64,000 bases of DNA from NCBI GenBank assembly GCA_030446545.1, contig JAUJNB010000001.1:128037-192036 (forward strand), read 5' to 3'. The stretch comes from Acidimicrobiales bacterium (lineage in GTDB: Bacteria > Actinomycetota > Acidimicrobiia > Acidimicrobiales > CADCSY01). Shown in pieces: positions 39,885 through 48,268 of the stretch (its first letter is position 1; each line of letters starts with the position of its first letter). The notes under the pieces were generated by a model, which did no database searches, had not been told where the DNA came from, and was given only the letters and a program-made list of their open reading frames with translations. The position numbers and the translations under genes are program-made.

Positions 39885-40639
39885 CAAGGGAGTGGGACGC
39901 GGCCACCTACGACCGGGTGGCCCTTTCCCACCATGACTGGGCCACCGTGGTCCTCGACCGCCTGACGCTCGACGGGGACGAGACCGTGCTCGACGCCGGC
40001 TGTGGCAGCGGCAAGGTGACCGAGCAGCTCCTGGCTCGGCTTCCCCGAGGCCGGGTGGTGGCGCTGGACGGCTCGGCCCGCATGCTCGTCCAGGCCCGCC
40101 GGCGGCTGGCCGCCCACCTCGACCGGGTGACGTTCGTCCATGCCGACCTGGCCCGGTCCCTCCCGGTCGAACCCGTCGACGCGGTGGTGTCGTCGGCCAC
40201 CTTCCACTGGATCGCCGATCACCGGGCCCTGTTCACCAACCTGGCGGCCATCCTTCGGCCGAGCGGCAGGCTGGTGGCTCAGTGCGGCGGCCTGGGCAAC
40301 GTCGCCTCGGTGCGGCGGGCCGTCTCGGCCGTCCGCCCCCTCCTCCCCGACCCCTGGCACTTCGCCACGCCCGAGGACGCCGGGGCCGACCTGGCGGCCG
40401 CCGGGTTCGTGGACGTCCGCACCTGGCTCACCCCCGCCACCGTCGCCGTGCCCGCCGACGACATGGAGAGCTACCTGGCCAGCGTGGTGCTGGGCTCCCA
40501 CCTCGAGCACGTCGCCGAGGCCGAACGGTCCGACTTCGTCCGGGCCGTGGCCGATCGCCTCCCCGGGCCCGAGATCGACTACGTCCGCCTCAACGTGGTG
40601 GGCCGATCGGGCCGAGGATCGGTCGGCGGTGCCACCTAG
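39881..40639 (+). CDS. Class I SAM-dependent methyltransferase
   Basis: A 252-residue methyltransferase resembling trans-aconitate methyltransferase. Motif I is VLDAGCGSGKVTEQLL, then VVALDGSARMLVQARRRL, the acidic loop THVHADLARSL-like and the FHWIADHRALFTNLAAILRPSGRLVAQCGG segment typical of Tam-like enzymes. ATG 39881 follows GGGGAGGA. Its substrate is not known. Confidence 0.85.
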   Translation: MTREWDAATYDRVALSHHDWATVVLDRLTLDGDETVLDAGCGSGKVTEQLLARLPRGRVVALDGSARMLVQARRRLAAHLDRVTFVHADLARSLPVEPVDAVVSSATFHWIADHRALFTNLAAILRPSGRLVAQCGGLGNVASVRRAVSAVRPLLPDPWHFATPEDAGADLAAAGFVDVRTWLTPATVAVPADDMESYLASVVLGSHLEHVAEAERSDFVRAVADRLPGPEIDYVRLNVVGRSGRGSVGGAT

Positions 40640-40649
40640 CCTCCGCCGC

Positions 40650-41369
40650 ATGACCGAGATCGGATGGCTCGACGGGGACTGGGATCGATGTCTCGCCGTG
40701 GTCGCCCACCCCGACGACATCGAGTACGGCCTCTCGCTGGCCGTCTCCCGATGGACATCGGAAGGCCGGTGGGTGGGGTACGTGCTGGCCACCGCCGGCG
40801 AAGCCGGCATCGACGGCATGGAGCCCGAGCAGGCCGGCGCCCTCCGCCAGGAGGAGCAGCGCCGAGCGGGGGCAATCGTCGGCGTCTCGACGGTCGAGTT
40901 CCTGGGCTACCCCGACGGGGTGATCGAAGCGGGGTTGGCGCTTCGCCGTGACCTGGCCCGGGCCATCCGCATCCATCGGCCCGACGTCCTCGTCTCCCTC
41001 AATCCCCGCCTCACCTGGGGAGGCACGACGCTGAACATGGCCGACCATCGCATCCTCGGGACCGCCCTGGCCGACGCCGCCCGCGACGCCGGGAACCGCT
41101 GGATCTTCCCCGAGCTCGTCGGCGAAGGTCACGAGCCGTGGGCCGGATGCCGTTGGGTCGCCTACGCCGCCTCTCCCGAACCCACCCATGCCGTGGACGT
41201 CACCGGCCACCTCGACGCCGGCGTCCGCTCACTCGAGGAGCATCGCTGCTACATCGAGGGGCTCGGCACCGATTTCGACGCCCGGTCGTTCCTCGAGACC
41301 GCGGCGCGTGGCGCCGGCGCTCCCCTCGGGGTCGAGCTGGCCCTGACCTTCGAGGTCCTGCAGCTCTAG
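40650..41369 (+). CDS. PIG-L/LmbE family deacetylase
   Basis: A 239-residue zinc-dependent deacetylase. The metal motif AVVAHPDDIEYG (AHPDD) is near residue 18 and the later His/Asp set is in LNMADHRILGTALADAA. The family removes N-acetyl groups from sugars and includes MshB and mycothiol S-conjugate amidase. A role in mycothiol metabolism is possible given mshC at 3 kb, but the sequence does not prove it. It starts 10 nt after the methyltransferase stop. Confidence 0.85.
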   Translation: MTEIGWLDGDWDRCLAVVAHPDDIEYGLSLAVSRWTSEGRWVGYVLATAGEAGIDGMEPEQAGALRQEEQRRAGAIVGVSTVEFLGYPDGVIEAGLALRRDLARAIRIHRPDVLVSLNPRLTWGGTTLNMADHRILGTALADAARDAGNRWIFPELVGEGHEPWAGCRWVAYAASPEPTHAVDVTGHLDAGVRSLEEHRCYIEGLGTDFDARSFLETAARGAGAPLGVELALTFEVLQL

Positions 41370-41432
41370 CGGCGGAGACCCGGGCCAGCCACCCACCGAT
41401 CGTGGCCTCGACGGCTACCTCCGTTTCCAGCT

Positions 41433-43337
41433 TCAGTCCTGGTCGAGCTCCGCCTCCGCCTCCCGCTCGTCCAACGTGGCGGTCCGGGACCCTCCCACCG
41501 ACGCGGTGTCGCGGAGGTCGATGACCCCCACCTCGGTGGAGCCGGAACCGAAGGCGTCTTGGCCCGAGAGTTGGGGCCGGGCCAGGGCCGACACCTCGGC
41601 CTCGCGGACGACCTCCAGGATCTCGTCCCCCACCAGCTCCTCCCGGGCCAACAAGGCGTCACGCAGAGCCTCGAGGATGTGGCGGTTGGACCGGACCAGG
41701 CGCTCAGCCGTGGCCTTGGCCTGGTCGAGCAGCCCGTCGACGGCCGCGCGGCCGGCTTCGTCGGCCAGCACCTTGGCCACCGTGTTGGCGGCGCCGCCGA
41801 CCGCCGCCGCTTCCCAGCTCACCAGGGATCCCCCCATCCCCAGGGTGCCGACCATGGAAGCGGCGGCGTCGGTGGCGGCGGCGAGGTCGCCCGCCGGTCC
41901 CGTACCGGCCTCGCCGAAGTAGGTCTCCTCGGCCACCATCCCGCCCATGGCGATCTGGATGCGGGCCACGATCTCCGAGCGGGTCTTGGTGAAGCGCTCC
42001 TCGAGATCGGAATGCGCCAGCAGGCCGAGGGCGTCCTTCCGCTTGATGATCGACAGCACCTCCAGCTTGCGGTCCTTGCCGACGAGGTAGGCCACGGTGG
42101 CGTGCCCGGCCTCGTGGGTGGCGATGCGCCGGCGCTCCTCCTCGGTGTACTCCACCGGCTGGCGCAGCCCGATCTCCTCGGTCATCTTGGCCTGCTGCAG
42201 GTCGTGCCAGTCGAGCCCCTCGGCCCCCCGGCGCAGGGCCCACACCAGGGCCTCGTCGAAGAGGTGCTCGATCATCACCGGTGAGTAGCCCGCCGTCATG
42301 GCGGCCAGGCTGTCGCGGCGCACGGAGTCGTCGAGGTCGGCCACGTGGGCCTTCTTGGCCAGGTAGTAGTCGATGATCTCCCGCCGGTCGCTGCGTCCGG
42401 GGAGGCCGAAGTGGACGCTGCGGTCGAAACGCCCGGGCCGCACCAGAGCGGGGTCGAGGTCGGCGGCCCGGTTGGTGGCGCCCACGATCAGCACGTTGGC
42501 CGTGGTGGGCCGGGGCTTGCGCAGGGCCGTCGCCGGAGGCAGGTAACGGTTGACCAGGTCGACGCACCATCCCCGCAGACGGGTGGAGCGGGGGGGCTCG
42601 TCGAAGCTCTGGAGTTGGATGAGCAGCTCGTTGACCACGCCGGCCACGCCGTCGCGCTGACCGCCCCCGCCCATGCCCGAGCGGGAGCCACCGATGGCGT
42701 CGATCTCCTCGATGAAGCCGATGGCCCCGCCCTCCTTGCGGGCCGCGGTACGCAGAGCTCGGAAGTAGCTGCGGATCTTGCGGTTGGTCTGGCCGTAGTA
42801 CATCGACTGGAAGGCTGACGACGACACGAACAGGAAGGGAACGCCGGCCTCGGCGGCCATGGCCTTGGCCATGTAGGTCTTGCCCGTCCCCGGCGGCCCC
42901 TCGAACAGGATCGCTCGCCGGGGCGTGCCGCCCATGCGCTCGCGGAAGGTCTTGTAGGCCAGGAACAGGTTGAGGGTGCGCACCACCTCGTCCTTGACGA
43001 TGCCGGCGCCCTTGACGTCGTCGAGGCCGATGTCGATCTCGCTCGGCCGGTAGAGCACGTGGGGTGAGCGCCCGGCGCCCATCATGGGCCCCACCACCAC
43101 CACGCCGATCATGGCCACGATGGCGAGGACGGGCAGCAGCTCGACGAATCCGGCGGGCACGGCCGGCAGGACCGGCTCGCCGGAGAGGGCATGAAGCCAC
43201 AGCCACCCCGCGACGAGGGCGACCAGCACGGTCAACCACCGCAGCCGGCGGCGTCGGGCCCGTTCCCGGGCCGCGGCCACGTCGGCCAGGGCGCTGCCCA
43301 GCACCTCCCCTTGACCGAGGCTTGCGATGTCGCTCAT
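41433..43337 (-). CDS. FtsH-like membrane AAA+ metalloprotease
   Basis: A 634-residue protease. Two N-terminal membrane helices (~34-51 and 63-86) are followed by an AAA+ domain with Walker A GPPGTGKT, a pore loop FQSMYYGQ and second region of homology GATNRAADLDPALVRPGRFDR. The zinc site is HEAGH (~430), with a later Asp in GPAGDLAAATDAA. It differs from ordinary FtsH: Walker B reads FIEEID rather than FIDEID, and about 35 extra residues (DEPPRSTRLRGWCVDLVNRYLPP...) lie between Walker B and the arginine fingers. There is no FtsH periplasmic domain between the helices. I consider it a separate actinobacterial branch. Confidence 0.87.
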   Translation of the reverse strand: MSDIASLGQGEVLGSALADVAAARERARRRRLRWLTVLVALVAGWLWLHALSGEPVLPAVPAGFVELLPVLAIVAMIGVVVVGPMMGAGRSPHVLYRPSEIDIGLDDVKGAGIVKDEVVRTLNLFLAYKTFRERMGGTPRRAILFEGPPGTGKTYMAKAMAAEAGVPFLFVSSSAFQSMYYGQTNRKIRSYFRALRTAARKEGGAIGFIEEIDAIGGSRSGMGGGGQRDGVAGVVNELLIQLQSFDEPPRSTRLRGWCVDLVNRYLPPATALRKPRPTTANVLIVGATNRAADLDPALVRPGRFDRSVHFGLPGRSDRREIIDYYLAKKAHVADLDDSVRRDSLAAMTAGYSPVMIEHLFDEALVWALRRGAEGLDWHDLQQAKMTEEIGLRQPVEYTEEERRRIATHEAGHATVAYLVGKDRKLEVLSIIKRKDALGLLAHSDLEERFTKTRSEIVARIQIAMGGMVAEETYFGEAGTGPAGDLAAATDAAASMVGTLGMGGSLVSWEAAAVGGAANTVAKVLADEAGRAAVDGLLDQAKATAERLVRSNRHILEALRDALLAREELVGDEILEVVREAEVSALARPQLSGQDAFGSGSTEVGVIDLRDTASVGGSRTATLDEREAEAELDQD

Positions 43338-43454
43338 GCACACGCTCCGTGGTCGTTGGCTACGTGGAGCGAGGGTAGCGGGCGCCACCACCCCTGCGAA
43401 AGGGCTTCCCGCCAACCGTCATGAGGCCGTAACCAGTCCGTAGGCTGGCCCGAC

Positions 43455-43604
43455 ATGGTCATTCTCGCCCTCGATTGGTACATCTGGGCGGCCATCGGCC
43501 TGTTGTTCGCCTACGCCTTGGGCCGGCGTCTGTGGCGGTCGTGGCGGCTGAGACGGCGGGCCCGGGGCGACCGCAAGACCGGCTACGCCTCGAAGCGCCC
43601 GTAG
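43455..43604 (+). CDS. Small single-helix membrane protein
   Basis: A 49-residue frame from ATG 43455 to TAG 43604. It begins with a membrane helix (VILALDWYIWAAIGLLFAYALG, residues 2-23) and continues with a strongly basic tail (RRLWRSWRLRRRARGDRK), the positive-inside pattern of a real membrane protein. The last 22 nt overlap the 3' end of the flavin reductase on the other strand. Function unknown. Confidence 0.55.
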   Translation: MVILALDWYIWAAIGLLFAYALGRRLWRSWRLRRRARGDRKTGYASKRP

Positions 43605-44071
43605 CCGCCCCGGTAGAACACGAGCGGACCGTCCCCCTCGGTCACGTCGAGGTCGTGCACCCGGCCCACGCAGATCTCGTGGTCACCGCCGTCGTGCACC
43701 ACCTCCACGGCGCAGTCGACCCACCCGAGGACGCCGTCGAGCCGCGGTGCCCCCGAGGGAGCCGGCGTCCAGCCCACGCCGTCGAAGCGGTCGGCGCCGC
43801 GCCTGGCGAAGACTCGTGAAAGCGCTTCTTGGTCCTCGGCCAGGATGTTGACGCAGAAGGCGCCGGCCGAGCGGATCCGGGCCCAGCTGGTCGAGCGACG
43901 GTCGGCGCAGAACGAGACGAGGGGCGGGTCGAGAGACACGGCCGTGAAGGAGTTGACCGACAACCCGACCGGGCCCGACGCCGTCCGGGCGGTGACCACG
44001 ACGACGCCGGTGGGAAAGTGGCCGAGCACCAGGCGGAACTCGGCCGCCTGGAAACCGGAGGTGTCGCCCAC
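43583..44071 (-). CDS. Flavin reductase-like domain protein
   Basis: A 162-residue FMN-binding split-barrel protein. FRLVLGHFPTGVVVVTARTASGPVGLSVNSFTAVSLDPPLVSFCADRRSTSW is the family signature, followed by GAFCVNILAEDQEALSRVFA and DHEICVGRVHDL. Such proteins supply reduced flavin to monooxygenases, or act directly on F420 or FMN. GTG 44071 is taken as start. Confidence 0.88.
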   Translation of the reverse strand: MGDTSGFQAAEFRLVLGHFPTGVVVVTARTASGPVGLSVNSFTAVSLDPPLVSFCADRRSTSWARIRSAGAFCVNILAEDQEALSRVFARRGADRFDGVGWTPAPSGAPRLDGVLGWVDCAVEVVHDGGDHEICVGRVHDLDVTEGDGPLVFYRGGYGRFEA

Positions 44072-44108
44072 CCGTCGAGTGTCACACCTGCGACCCGGGC
44101 TTGACCAC

Positions 44109-45689
44109 ATGCGGCCCTATCGTCACCGGATGGACGTCGACGGGCGGGTGGTGCTGGCCGAGCTCACGCGGGCCCGCCGTCGGCGCCGGCTGGACCGCGT
44201 CGACTGGTTCGACTCGTTCTACAACGCCTATCTGACCGCGCTGGCCGTGGGTGTCGCCACCATCGTGGGCTCTTCCTTCGTCCCCGACGAGGTGGTGCCG
44301 CCCGCCACCGCGGCCCGGGTGGTGGCCGAGGGCCCCGCCCTGCTCGGCGTGGGCATCGCCGTCCTCACCGGCCTGGGTGTGCGCTCGGGGGGAAGGGGCG
44401 GCCCCCTGGCCCTGGAAGCGCCCACGGTCCAGCACGTGCTGCTGGCCCCCGTCGACCGGGCCGCCGCCCTTCGGGGGGCGGCCGTGCGCCAGCTCCGCTT
44501 CGGGGCATTCGCCGGTGCCGTGATCGGTGCGGTGGCCGGCCTGCTGGCGGCCCGCCGCCTGCCCGTCGACCCGTTGGCCTCGGTGTTCTTCGCCGCCCTG
44601 GCCGCCGCCCTGGTGGCGGTGAGCGTGGTGGGCGCGGCGTTGGCCGCCTCCGGCCGACGGTCCTCGCCGGCCACCGCCAGCCTGGTGGCCCTGGTCCTGG
44701 TGGTGGTGGCCGGGGTCGACGTGGTGGCGGGCTCCACGCTGTCGCCTCCCGCCCTGCTCGGGCGTCTGGCCCTGGCCGGCCTGGGCTTCGAACCCGTCGC
44801 CCTGGTCGGAGCCGTGCTCGTCGTCATCGTGGCCGGCTTCGGCCTGGCCGGCGTGGGCGGCACCTCGCTGGAGGCGGCCCGGCGACGAGCGGGGTTGGTG
44901 TCGGAGCTGCGCTTCGCCGTGACCCTCCAGGACCTGCGGACGGTGGTGCTGCTGCGTCGTCGTCTGGCCCAGGAGCGGCCCCGGGCCCGCCCCTGGATCC
45001 GCTTCCCCTCCTCCCGGCCGGGACGGCTGCCCACCTGGCGACGGGGCTGGGCCGGTATCGCCCGCTTCCCCGCCGTGCGGATCGTGCGCATGGTCGTCCT
45101 CGGCGGGGTGGCCGGCGCCGCTCTGGTGGGCGCCTGGGCCGGCACGTCCACCCTGGTCATCGTGGCCGGCGTCGCCCTGTACGTGGCCGCCCTCGACGCC
45201 GTGGAACCCCTCGCCCAGGAGATCGACCACCCGGACCGTTGGGCCGGCCTCCCCCTCGCCCCGGGTGGCCTCCTGCTGCGCCACCTGCCGGCATCGCTGG
45301 TGGTGATGCTGGCCATCTGCGGGGTGGCCGGCCTGGCCGCCTCGGTGTTGGGAGCTGCCTCCGAAGCGCTCCCCCTGGCCCTGGCCCTGGTCGTTCCGGT
45401 GGCGGCGGCGGCCACCACCGCCGCCGCAGCCAGCACCGCGCAGGGAATGGCCCAGGTGAAGCCGTCGGTGGCGGTGGTCCCCGAAGCGGCCGGCACCGCC
45501 CTGGTGTTTCGCAACGGCTGGCCCGTGACCCTCGTGGTGATCTCGCTGTTGCCGGTCTTGGCCGCTCGAGTGGCGGTGGACGACGGGGTGCCCGGCGCTC
45601 CCGTCGCTGCGGCGGCCGCCACCATTCCCCTGCTGCTGGTGGCCATCGCACTGTTCTGGTTGTCCCGCCGGGCCCCGGCCCGGCTGTGA
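44109..45689 (+). CDS. Multi-helix membrane protein, ABC exporter subunit
   Basis: A 526-residue integral membrane protein (ATG 44109; ATG 44130 is also possible) with about 12 hydrophobic segments and a charged loop near residues 300-350. The Ala/Val/Leu-rich helices carry no specific motif. Its stop overlaps the start of an ABC ATPase gene, so it is taken as the permease of that pair. ABC-2-like export is inferred from context. Confidence 0.75.
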   Translation: MRPYRHRMDVDGRVVLAELTRARRRRRLDRVDWFDSFYNAYLTALAVGVATIVGSSFVPDEVVPPATAARVVAEGPALLGVGIAVLTGLGVRSGGRGGPLALEAPTVQHVLLAPVDRAAALRGAAVRQLRFGAFAGAVIGAVAGLLAARRLPVDPLASVFFAALAAALVAVSVVGAALAASGRRSSPATASLVALVLVVVAGVDVVAGSTLSPPALLGRLALAGLGFEPVALVGAVLVVIVAGFGLAGVGGTSLEAARRRAGLVSELRFAVTLQDLRTVVLLRRRLAQERPRARPWIRFPSSRPGRLPTWRRGWAGIARFPAVRIVRMVVLGGVAGAALVGAWAGTSTLVIVAGVALYVAALDAVEPLAQEIDHPDRWAGLPLAPGGLLLRHLPASLVVMLAICGVAGLAASVLGAASEALPLALALVVPVAAAATTAAAASTAQGMAQVKPSVAVVPEAAGTALVFRNGWPVTLVVISLLPVLAARVAVDDGVPGAPVAAAAATIPLLLVAIALFWLSRRAPARL

Positions 45690-46414
45690 CGGCGCCGATG
45701 GGCAGGCCCACCTCCGGGGCGGGCCACGCCGGGCCGGCGGTGGCCGTGCTGGCCACCTCCAGGCTGGGCAAGGACTACGGCGACGGCTTCGGTCTCCAAC
45801 CCGTCGACCTCAGCCTCGGCCCAGGCGAGTTGGTGGTGCTGGTAGGCCCCAACGGGGCCGGGAAGTCGACCCTCATCGGCCTGTGCGCCGGCCTGTTGGA
45901 GCCCACCGAGGGCGAGGTTCGGGTAGGAGGCGAGCCCGCGGGCTCGCTCGGCGCCCGCACGGCCACGTCGTACCTGCCGGACACGCCTGTGCTCTACGAC
46001 GATCTGAGCGTCGACGAGCACCTGGAGTACGTCGCCCGCCTGCACGGGGTCGACGACTGGCGTCCCCTGGCCGACGACCTGCTGGAACGTCTCGACCTGG
46101 TGGCGCGGGCCGACGATCTCCCCTCCCGCTTCAGCCGGGGGATGCGCCAGAAGGTGTCCCTGGCTCTGGCCCTGGTGCGCCCCTTCGAGCTGCTGCTGGT
46201 CGACGAACCCTTCGTCGGCCTCGACGCACCCAGCCAGGCCACCCTGGTCGAGCTCCTGCTCGCCGCAGTGGCCGATGGTGCCACCGCCTTGGTGTCGACC
46301 CACCAGCTCGATCTGGCTGACGAAGCCGGCCGTTGCCTGGGCCTGCGCGACGGCGAGCTCGTCCACGACGGCCCCTCGAGCCGTGCGCAGGTGCTGTCCC
46401 TGGTCACTGGCTGA
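45686..46414 (+). CDS. ABC transporter ATP-binding protein
   Basis: A 242-residue ATPase: Walker [13 protein letters not shown]-loop region TSYLPDTPVLYDDLSVDEHLEYVARLHG, signature variant FSRGMRQK, Walker B LLLVDEPFVGLD and switch His in STHQLDLADEA. The FSRGM form is usual in ABC-2 exporters. GTG 45686 overlaps the previous stop (GTGA), coupling it to the membrane protein gene. Confidence 0.88.
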   Translation: MTAPMGRPTSGAGHAGPAVAVLATSRLGKDYGDGFGLQPVDLSLGPGELVVLVGPNGAGKSTLIGLCAGLLEPTEGEVRVGGEPAGSLGARTATSYLPDTPVLYDDLSVDEHLEYVARLHGVDDWRPLADDLLERLDLVARADDLPSRFSRGMRQKVSLALALVRPFELLLVDEPFVGLDAPSQATLVELLLAAVADGATALVSTHQLDLADEAGRCLGLRDGELVHDGPSSRAQVLSLVTG

Positions 46415-46423
46415 CCCCACCTT

Positions 46424-46597
46424 TCGGCCTCACTCGCTTCGCTCCGTCCGCCCGAGCTGACGGTGTGAAGGACGCCGGCAGAGCCGGCGACCTTCACGCT
46501 GACCACTTCCCGGGCGAGCTCCGCTCGCCTAGGCCGCCAGCCAGAGGGGGCCGCCTCCGGCGGCGCGGTGGCCGGCGGCCTTTGGCGCAGTCGTGGC
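46424..46597. repeat. Structured dispersed repeat, copy A
   Basis: Lies between convergent genes. It begins TTCGGCCTCACTCG and carries three perfect stems: GTGAAGG-AC-GCCGGC/GCCGGC-GA-CCTTCAC (46465-46497), GGCGAGC/GCTCGCC (46513-46529) and GCCGCC/GGCGGC (46550-46564). Sequence and order match copy B at 55.7 kb. It may act as a bidirectional terminator or be a mobile non-coding element. Confidence 0.75.
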
Positions 46598-46610
46598 CGG
46601 CGGTAGCGCG

Positions 46611-47531
46611 TCAGGGCAGGCGTAACGACCCGTCGTCAGCAACGACGGCCAGGCCATCGGCCACCAGGCCGGCGGCCACACGTTGGGCCCGGAGCGGCTC
46701 CTGGGGCCAGCCACAGGCGACCGGCAGGGCCGCCACCGTCACCGGCCCGGCCCGCAGGGCGTCGACCAGACGGCCCCGACCCTGGCGATCGGACCCGGCG
46801 AAGGCCGACTGGGGACCGCTGACGCCGGCCGAGCCGTCGGCTGGATCCGGACCGGTGTGGCCGCCGCCGGCCCACACGCAGCCGCCGACGGTCGCACCGA
46901 CCGGCGGGGCCGCCAGGGGGCACTGGCCGCAGCGCGGCCGGCGGCGGGTGCACACCGTCGCCCCCAGGTCGAGCATGGCCTGGTTCCAGGCCCAGCCCCG
47001 ACCGGGCGGTACCACGGAGTCGGCCAGGGCCTGGGCCTCGACCGGTGCCAACCGTCGGCCGGCCACGGCACGGGCCAGCACGCGGGCCGCGTTGGTGTCC
47101 ACCACCCCGACGTCGTGCTCGAAGGCGAAGGCCGACACGGCCCGGGCCGTGTAGGGACCCACCCCCGGGAGCGACCGCAACTGGTCGAGACCCTCCGGTA
47201 GGGCCCCCTCGAAGCGGTCGACCACGACGGCTGCGGCCATGTGGAGGTGCACTGCCCGGCGGTTGTATCCCAGTCCGGCCCACGCCCGCACCACCTCCCC
47301 CACCGGGGCCAGGGCACAGGCCGCGGGCGTGGGGAAGCGAGCCAGGAAGCCCACGTAGCGAGGCATCACCCGGGCCACCTGGGTCTGTTGCAGCATGAGC
47401 TCGCTGACCAGGACCGACCAGGGATCCCGGGTGTGTCGCCAGGGCAGGTCCCGACGGACCCGGTCGCCCCACTCCGACAGGGCGGCCTGGAACGGCGTGA
47501 GCAGGACGGGGAGGCTCAGCGGCGGTGGCAC
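46611..47531 (-). CDS. mutY: A/G-specific adenine glycosylase MutY
   Basis: Removes adenine mispaired with 8-oxoguanine. Catalytic Glu44 is in SELMLQQTQ, the HhH hairpin in LRSLPGVGPYTARAVSAFAF (~118-137) and catalytic Asp145 in VVDTNAARV. The [4Fe-4S] ligands are C194-x6-C201-x2-C204, but the fourth Cys is C218 after a 14-residue step, where five intervening residues are usual. Length 306 residues is near that of mycobacterial MutY. The 3' end lies near the repeat at 46.4-46.6 kb. Confidence 0.87.
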   Translation of the reverse strand: MPPPLSLPVLLTPFQAALSEWGDRVRRDLPWRHTRDPWSVLVSELMLQQTQVARVMPRYVGFLARFPTPAACALAPVGEVVRAWAGLGYNRRAVHLHMAAAVVVDRFEGALPEGLDQLRSLPGVGPYTARAVSAFAFEHDVGVVDTNAARVLARAVAGRRLAPVEAQALADSVVPPGRGWAWNQAMLDLGATVCTRRRPRCGQCPLAAPPVGATVGGCVWAGGGHTGPDPADGSAGVSGPQSAFAGSDRQGRGRLVDALRAGPVTVAALPVACGWPQEPLRAQRVAAGLVADGLAVVADDGSLRLP

Positions 47532-48268
47532 CAGAAGACATCGGTGTGATGGGGCAGGGTGAAACGCTCGGGGAACCCGGCGACCAGGTGGCGCACCTGG
47601 TCGACCAAGGTGGCCTGCCGAGGCTCGGGCCAGTTGGCGATGTAGCTCGTCGATCGCACCCGGTCAACCAGGCTCTCGACGTCGAGCTCGTGGGGGTTGG
47701 CGAACTGCCGATGATGCAGGGGGGTGAATGCGTCGACGGCGGCCACCGACTCGGCCCAATCGAGCCCGTCGACGTACTGCGGTATCGGCTGGGTGCGCCA
47801 TTGCATGAGGTCGTTGAGACGTGCCACCCAGGGGACGGACTCGTCGCGCTGGTTCCACAGCATGGCCAAGCCCCCGTTGGGACCGAGCACGCGCGCGATC
47901 TCCGCCAGAGCCTCACCGCGGTCGAACCAGTGGAAGGCCTGGGCCGCGGTGACAGCGTGGACCGATTCGGGAGCCAGCGGCAGGGCCTCCGCGGTTCCGG
48001 CCACGACATCGACGCCGGGAACCACCGCCACCAGCGTTGTGCGCATGGCCGTCACCGGCTCGACGGCGACCACCCGAGCCCCGGTGGGCACGAGCAGGCG
48101 AGTCAGCTTGCCCGTCCCGGCGGCCAGATCGACCACGGTCGTCGACGGGCCGACACCCAACTCGTCCACCACGCAGGCCACCGCCTCGCCGGGGTACGAC
48201 GGCCGCCCTCGCTCGTACGCCTCACTGGCGACCGCGTAGGCCTGAGCGGCGGTGTCGTGGATCTTCAC
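47516..48268 (-). CDS. Class I SAM-dependent methyltransferase
   Basis: A 250-residue methyltransferase: AYERGRPSYPGEAVACVVDELG, motif I VVDLAAGTGKLTRLL, VVAVEPVTAMR, GTAEALPLAPESVHAVTAAQAFHWFD and later ALAEIARVLGPNGGLAMLWNQRD. This pattern is typical of actinobacterial enzymes annotated as class I methyltransferases acting on small molecules. It overlaps mutY by 16 nt and the SGNH hydrolase gene by 4 nt. Confidence 0.86.
   Translation of the reverse strand: MKIHDTAAQAYAVASEAYERGRPSYPGEAVACVVDELGVGPSTTVVDLAAGTGKLTRLLVPTGARVVAVEPVTAMRTTLVAVVPGVDVVAGTAEALPLAPESVHAVTAAQAFHWFDRGEALAEIARVLGPNGGLAMLWNQRDESVPWVARLNDLMQWRTQPIPQYVDGLDWAESVAAVDAFTPLHHRQFANPHELDVESLVDRVRSTSYIANWPEPRQATLVDQVRHLVAGFPERFTLPHHTDVFWCHRR

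Noticed and set aside
44228-46420. 730-codon minus-strand frame over the ABC pair
   Set aside because: Shadow of two overlapping genes with clear ATPase motifs; its residues are Ala/Arg/Thr-rich without any motif.
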